DNA of 64,000 nucleotides. Origin: Sternotherus odoratus. Taxonomy: Eukaryota > Chordata > Testudines > Kinosternidae. The translations under genes were made by a program, and so were the position numbers. The first letter of the stretch is position 1, and every line of letters starts with the position of its first letter. The stretch lies in the NCBI GenBank assembly GCA_032164245.1, contig JAVMKO010000001.1:288989041-289053040 (forward strand). Reading direction: 5' to 3'. The notes under the pieces were generated by a model that did no database searches, was not told the DNA's origin, and worked only from the letters and a program-made list of their open reading frames with translations. This document shows positions 60,552 to 64,000 of the stretch, piece by piece.

Positions 60552-61382
60552 ATTAGAGTTTGCATTCAGATATGGGAGTTGAATGCCTATTACTGTTGCA
60601 TATGAACCTTTCCTTTCAGGTAGGCTACTTAACTGTTATATAAATTGACTCAGTCTTTGTATGACAGTAGTGCTGAAAGACCAGTATTATAAATTTATAA
60701 ATCAGTGAATTAGAAGTTTATCCATAAGTGCATCAGCTTCATAGATATGGTTCTTCCAACTCTCACAGGTGAATAGATTTGTATTTGGTCAGTGCTTGAA
60801 TGATGGATCTCAAAGGAACACCTATTGTAGATGAAACATGAAACTGTTTTGCAGATGGTGTTCTGCCTGAACTATTACTGAACCAGTATGACAGAAGGCA
60901 CTGCAATAGTGAGGGTGCCATATTTCATACAAGACACACAAACTGAAGTCCTGACCATTTGTGGGTACTTAAAGAATGTCTCATAAGAATAGTGGTGTTT
61001 ATCCTGAAATCCTGGGCCAATTAAAATTCAGCCTAAATAAATCCACCTGCAGTTTCAATTGGATACAGCATTTGAATTCACATACTGTCCTAATCTACTG
61101 TGTAACATTATATTCTGCAGCAGGTGTTTAATTTCAGTGTTGGGGATGTTGATCTCAGCATAAAGATTTGGTACCTCACATTAGTTTTGAGAAGAGTCAC
61201 TCATTTTTGTGTAACGCTCTTAGGATCTCCAGACAAAATGGGATATAGAAATGTATTCTTGAAATAACATCTACATTTATTATAAGCTATATTAAATACA
61301 TCTAACTCCTATATGTTACAGTATTTTAGGCTATTTTTTTCAAGTATCTTTCCTTTGGCTGTAACTTTTTTTTTTTTAACAG

Positions 61383-61606
61383 ATCTCAGGACGAGTTTGT
61401 TGTATCAGAGGAAAACCCAGATGAAAGTGAAGATGATCAGCTGTCAAATGAAGACAGTGATACAGAGTTCTGTGCCCGTAGACCTAGGCGACACCACTCC
61501 AGGCCAATGAGACAAAGCAGGCGGTTACGAAGAAAAACAGTCAAGAAAAAATATTCAGAGGATGATGAAGAGGAAGACTCTGAGGACAATTTAAGTAGGG
61601 AGTCTG
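61383..61606 (+). CDS. RSF1: RSF1 exon 14
   Basis: Acceptor after a T-rich tract (..tttttttttaacag), donor gtaagc; one base completing glycine, 74 codons, one base left. SQDEFVVSEENPDESEDDQL, SNEDSDTEFCARRPRRHHSR, PMRQSRRLRRKTVKKKYSED, DEEEDSEDNLSRES. Acidic and arginine-rich blocks alternate as in mammalian RSF1. The reading frame must continue in exon 15, beyond the window or in the unresolved distal intron. Confidence 0.95.
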
Positions 61607-63230
61607 GTAAGCTTATTTCAGAGAAGTTGCTGTGTGTCAGAGGGCCGAAGCAAAAGGACAGGGGGCTTACAAACTCCTGAATTCTAAACTTGGCCTGGAC
61701 ATTGACTTGGTTATATGGATTCAGTCAAGTCAGATGTCATCTGTGCTTCTAAGGTTCTAGCTGTAAAAATAGGGCTAATGCTTTTGTAATAGAGGTGTTG
61801 TGGTATTTAATTAAGTGTCTCTGTGAGTTGCTTTGGAAATGAAAGGTGCCATTCAAGTACTGTTTTTTAATAATCATGTTCCCTATTTAAGCTTGTCACG
61901 CTGAGTGTTCTGTTCAAAATACACAAAAGAAAATTTGTGTCGACTTCTAGGTTCTTTGGATCACATTAATTTTTAAATGTGTGCTTAAATTGTGAGGGCA
62001 AAACAGGCAATTGTATGCAGAATTTGCAGATTCCTGATGTTTCATTTCCAGTTGCATCTCTATTTTGTGTGTGTGCAATATTTTTTTTAAAACTTAGCAG
62101 AAAAAGTAGTTCAATGAACTATTTCATTGTGCCTACTCAGAGATCTGATGCCTCAAAGAAAACTTGGAAAAGCCTACTGCTTAGAGAAACTCAATCCCTG
62201 ATTTCTTAGTAGGGAAATATAATTCCCTCAACTGCAGGAATTATTATACTATAATCTGTGTTAAATAAGAGGACAAAGTAAATTACAATTGTTATCCCGT
62301 CAGACTTTATAATCGATGAATCTATGGTTTCAATATTTCTACCTTTTGAACTTTAATTAGCAGGGACACTTACATGACAACAGCATCTTTGTTCCTTGCC
62401 TTATACTTCCTGTTCCCCAATCAAAATCCATCCTTTTTCTGAAATACAATTGACTGTATGAAAATGATTCCAACCCAAAGGAATAAGCAATGGAAGCAGA
62501 TGAACTAAGGAGAGAAGATATTTTTTCTTACATGTATTTTTCTTTCCTAATCAAGAAGAAATAAATCAGAGAATAGGTAAATTTTGTCTTTTAATAATGT
62601 ATTCTCATAGCATTCCATGAGGAGTTAGCACTTTCTAGTAAGAGCTTTCTCGGGATCGTCACTTACTTTGTAGGACTGGGCCCAAAGCTAGCTAATGCCA
62701 TTGGGAGTTGAAGGCACCCAGCATCTTGCAGGATTAGCTCATTGCAGGTATTGAATGGCCTTTCCACTGTCGTATCCATCTTTCTGAAGTCAGCTGAGCT
62801 ACAGACTGAAATGGATTATCATTGAATGGCTGGTCTCCAGTGTGAGGTTTTTATGTATGGGCAAATTAAGAAAGGCGTATGAGCTTAAAATGATTGTTCC
62901 GTAAGCGGTCTTCCTTTTCTGCATGCCACTAAGTGAGTGTAAGAAAGACAGAGATTCATAGTGGAAATGGTGGTAGTCTGTGATTAATGAAAGTAATTGA
63001 TGCTGAAGCTAAAGGATCAGAAGTTATTACTAATCTACACCTTAATGCAGCTAAATACTTGGGAGCAGTTTGTATTTAGTTCCTAGTGGACATGTCATCA
63101 CAAAAAATACCATCCTAATATATGTACTAATGGTCTTGTTGAGAAGCTGGCAGAGAGGTCAAAGGCTCAGTGTGCCTAGAAGTTGAACTCCCTTCTTATC
63201 TCTGGAAGTGATTCCTCCATGGCAGTTTGA
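61607..63230 (+). other. Start of RSF1 intron 14, no recognised features
   Basis: AT-rich. I looked for the next RSF1 exon (expected to carry an SDFSDDF-like motif) and did not find it up to 64000. No transposon termini recognised. Confidence 0.6.
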
Positions 63231-63232
63231 TC

Positions 63233-64000
63233 TTAGAATCATAGTATACTAGGGTTGGAAGAGACCTTAGGAGGTCATTTAGTCCAACCCCCTGCTCAAA
63301 GCTTGACCAACACCAACTAAATCGTCCCAGCCAGGGTTTTGTCAAGCCAGGCCTTAAAAACCTCTAAGGATGGAGATTCCACCACCTCTTTAGGTAACCC
63401 GTTTCAGTGCTTCACCACCCTCCTAGTGTTTCCTAATATCCAACCTAGACCTCCCAGACTGCAACTTGAGACCATTGCTTCTTGTTCTGTCATCTGCCAC
63501 CTATGAGAACAGCCTTGCTCCATTCTGTTTGGAACCCCTCTTCAGGCAATTGAAAGCAGCTATCAAATCCCCCCTCACACTTCTCTTCTGAAGACTAAAT
63601 AACCCCAGTTCCCTCAACCTCTCCCCATACGTCATGGGCCCCAGCCCCATTATCCTTTCCATTGCCCTCCACTGGACTCTCTCCAGTTTGTCCACATCCC
63701 TTCTGTAGTGGGGGGACCAAAACTGGATGCAGTATTCCAGGTATGGCCTCACCAGTGCCAAATAGAGGGGAATAATCACTTCTCTCGATGTGCTGACAAT
63801 GCTCCTACTAATACTGCCCAAATGCCATTGGTCTTCTTGGTAACAAGGGAACACTGCTGACTCGTTTCCAACTTCTCGTACACTGTAATTCCCAGGTCCT
63901 TTTCTGCAGAACTTCTGCTTAGCCAGTTGGTCCCCAGCCTGTAGCGGTGCATGGGATTCCTAAGTGCAGGACTCTGCACTTGTCCTTGTTGAACCTCATC
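63233..64000 (-). repeat. CR1 LINE 3' end, reverse strand, runs off the window
   Basis: tagaatcatagtatactagg, then gttggaagagaccttaggag is the inverted CR1 3' end. The minus-strand frame gives IIPLYLALVRPYLEYCIQFW, SPHYRRDVDKLERVQWRAME and [20 protein letters not shown], then upstream SAEKDLGITVYEKLETSQQC. It is well preserved and closely related to the + strand copy at 19993-20525. Confidence 0.9.

Larger units (their letters stand above)
59166..61382 (+). other. RSF1 intron 13
   Basis: Contains two hAT-like MITEs (59265-59560 and a weaker one at 59690-59850) and a 126-bp hAT MITE with perfect duplication (60426-60551). Nothing recognisable at 59860-60415 or 60560-61370. Confidence 0.65.

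Noticed and set aside
61979..62209. 76-codon frame after exon 14 as exon 15
   Set aside because: Its translation (cysteine/phenylalanine-rich) has nothing in common with the acidic/arginine-rich RSF1 C-terminus and it lacks the required phase and acceptor.

Overview
The window is vertebrate nuclear DNA, almost certainly from a turtle. It carries most of RSF1 (remodeling and spacing factor 1, the large subunit of the ISWI-type RSF chromatin remodeler) on the + strand. The turtle call rests on the repeats: CR1 LINEs, a tRNA-derived SINE with the GTGGCACCTTA..GACTAAC core that I know from turtle genomes, DIRS retrotransposons, and many hAT and TA-inserting MITEs. No species can be named from the sequence alone.

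Gene layout: exons 2 to 14 (numbered as in the usual 16-exon vertebrate gene) lie between 17765 and 61606. They total 3354 coding bases (1118 codons), every junction is GT-AG, and every phase agrees with the next exon. The first exon and promoter lie upstream of the window and the last exons downstream. The product carries the second part of the DDT/WHIM-type N-terminal region (exons 2-5), a very long acidic/lysine-rich exon 6, a PHD finger split across exons 7 and 8, a coiled, basic stretch (exons 9-11), and alternating acidic and basic tracts (exons 12-14).

Intronic layout: 1-17764 is intron 1. It is dominated by one degraded DIRS element (about 7.23-17.04 kb) whose inverted terminal repeats, gag, RT/RNase H and tyrosine-recombinase remnants are split by later insertions. 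These are an LTR with a 5-bp target duplication that itself holds a MITE, two foldback SINEs, a third SINE, and a 1.8-kb TA-flanked element full of G-rich minisatellite. Intron 9 holds a second, 3'-truncated DIRS element (about 40.89-45.03 kb) whose RT is split by a solo LTR. Introns 10 and 12 hold further foldback SINEs, intron 11 a CR1 LINE, and intron 14 a reverse-strand CR1 that runs off the window.

I see no second protein-coding host gene, no rRNA or functional tRNA gene, and no CRISPR array. The most interesting material is the recurrent foldback SINE architecture, the nested DIRS record, and two loci where a SINE is joined directly to DIRS terminal sequence.
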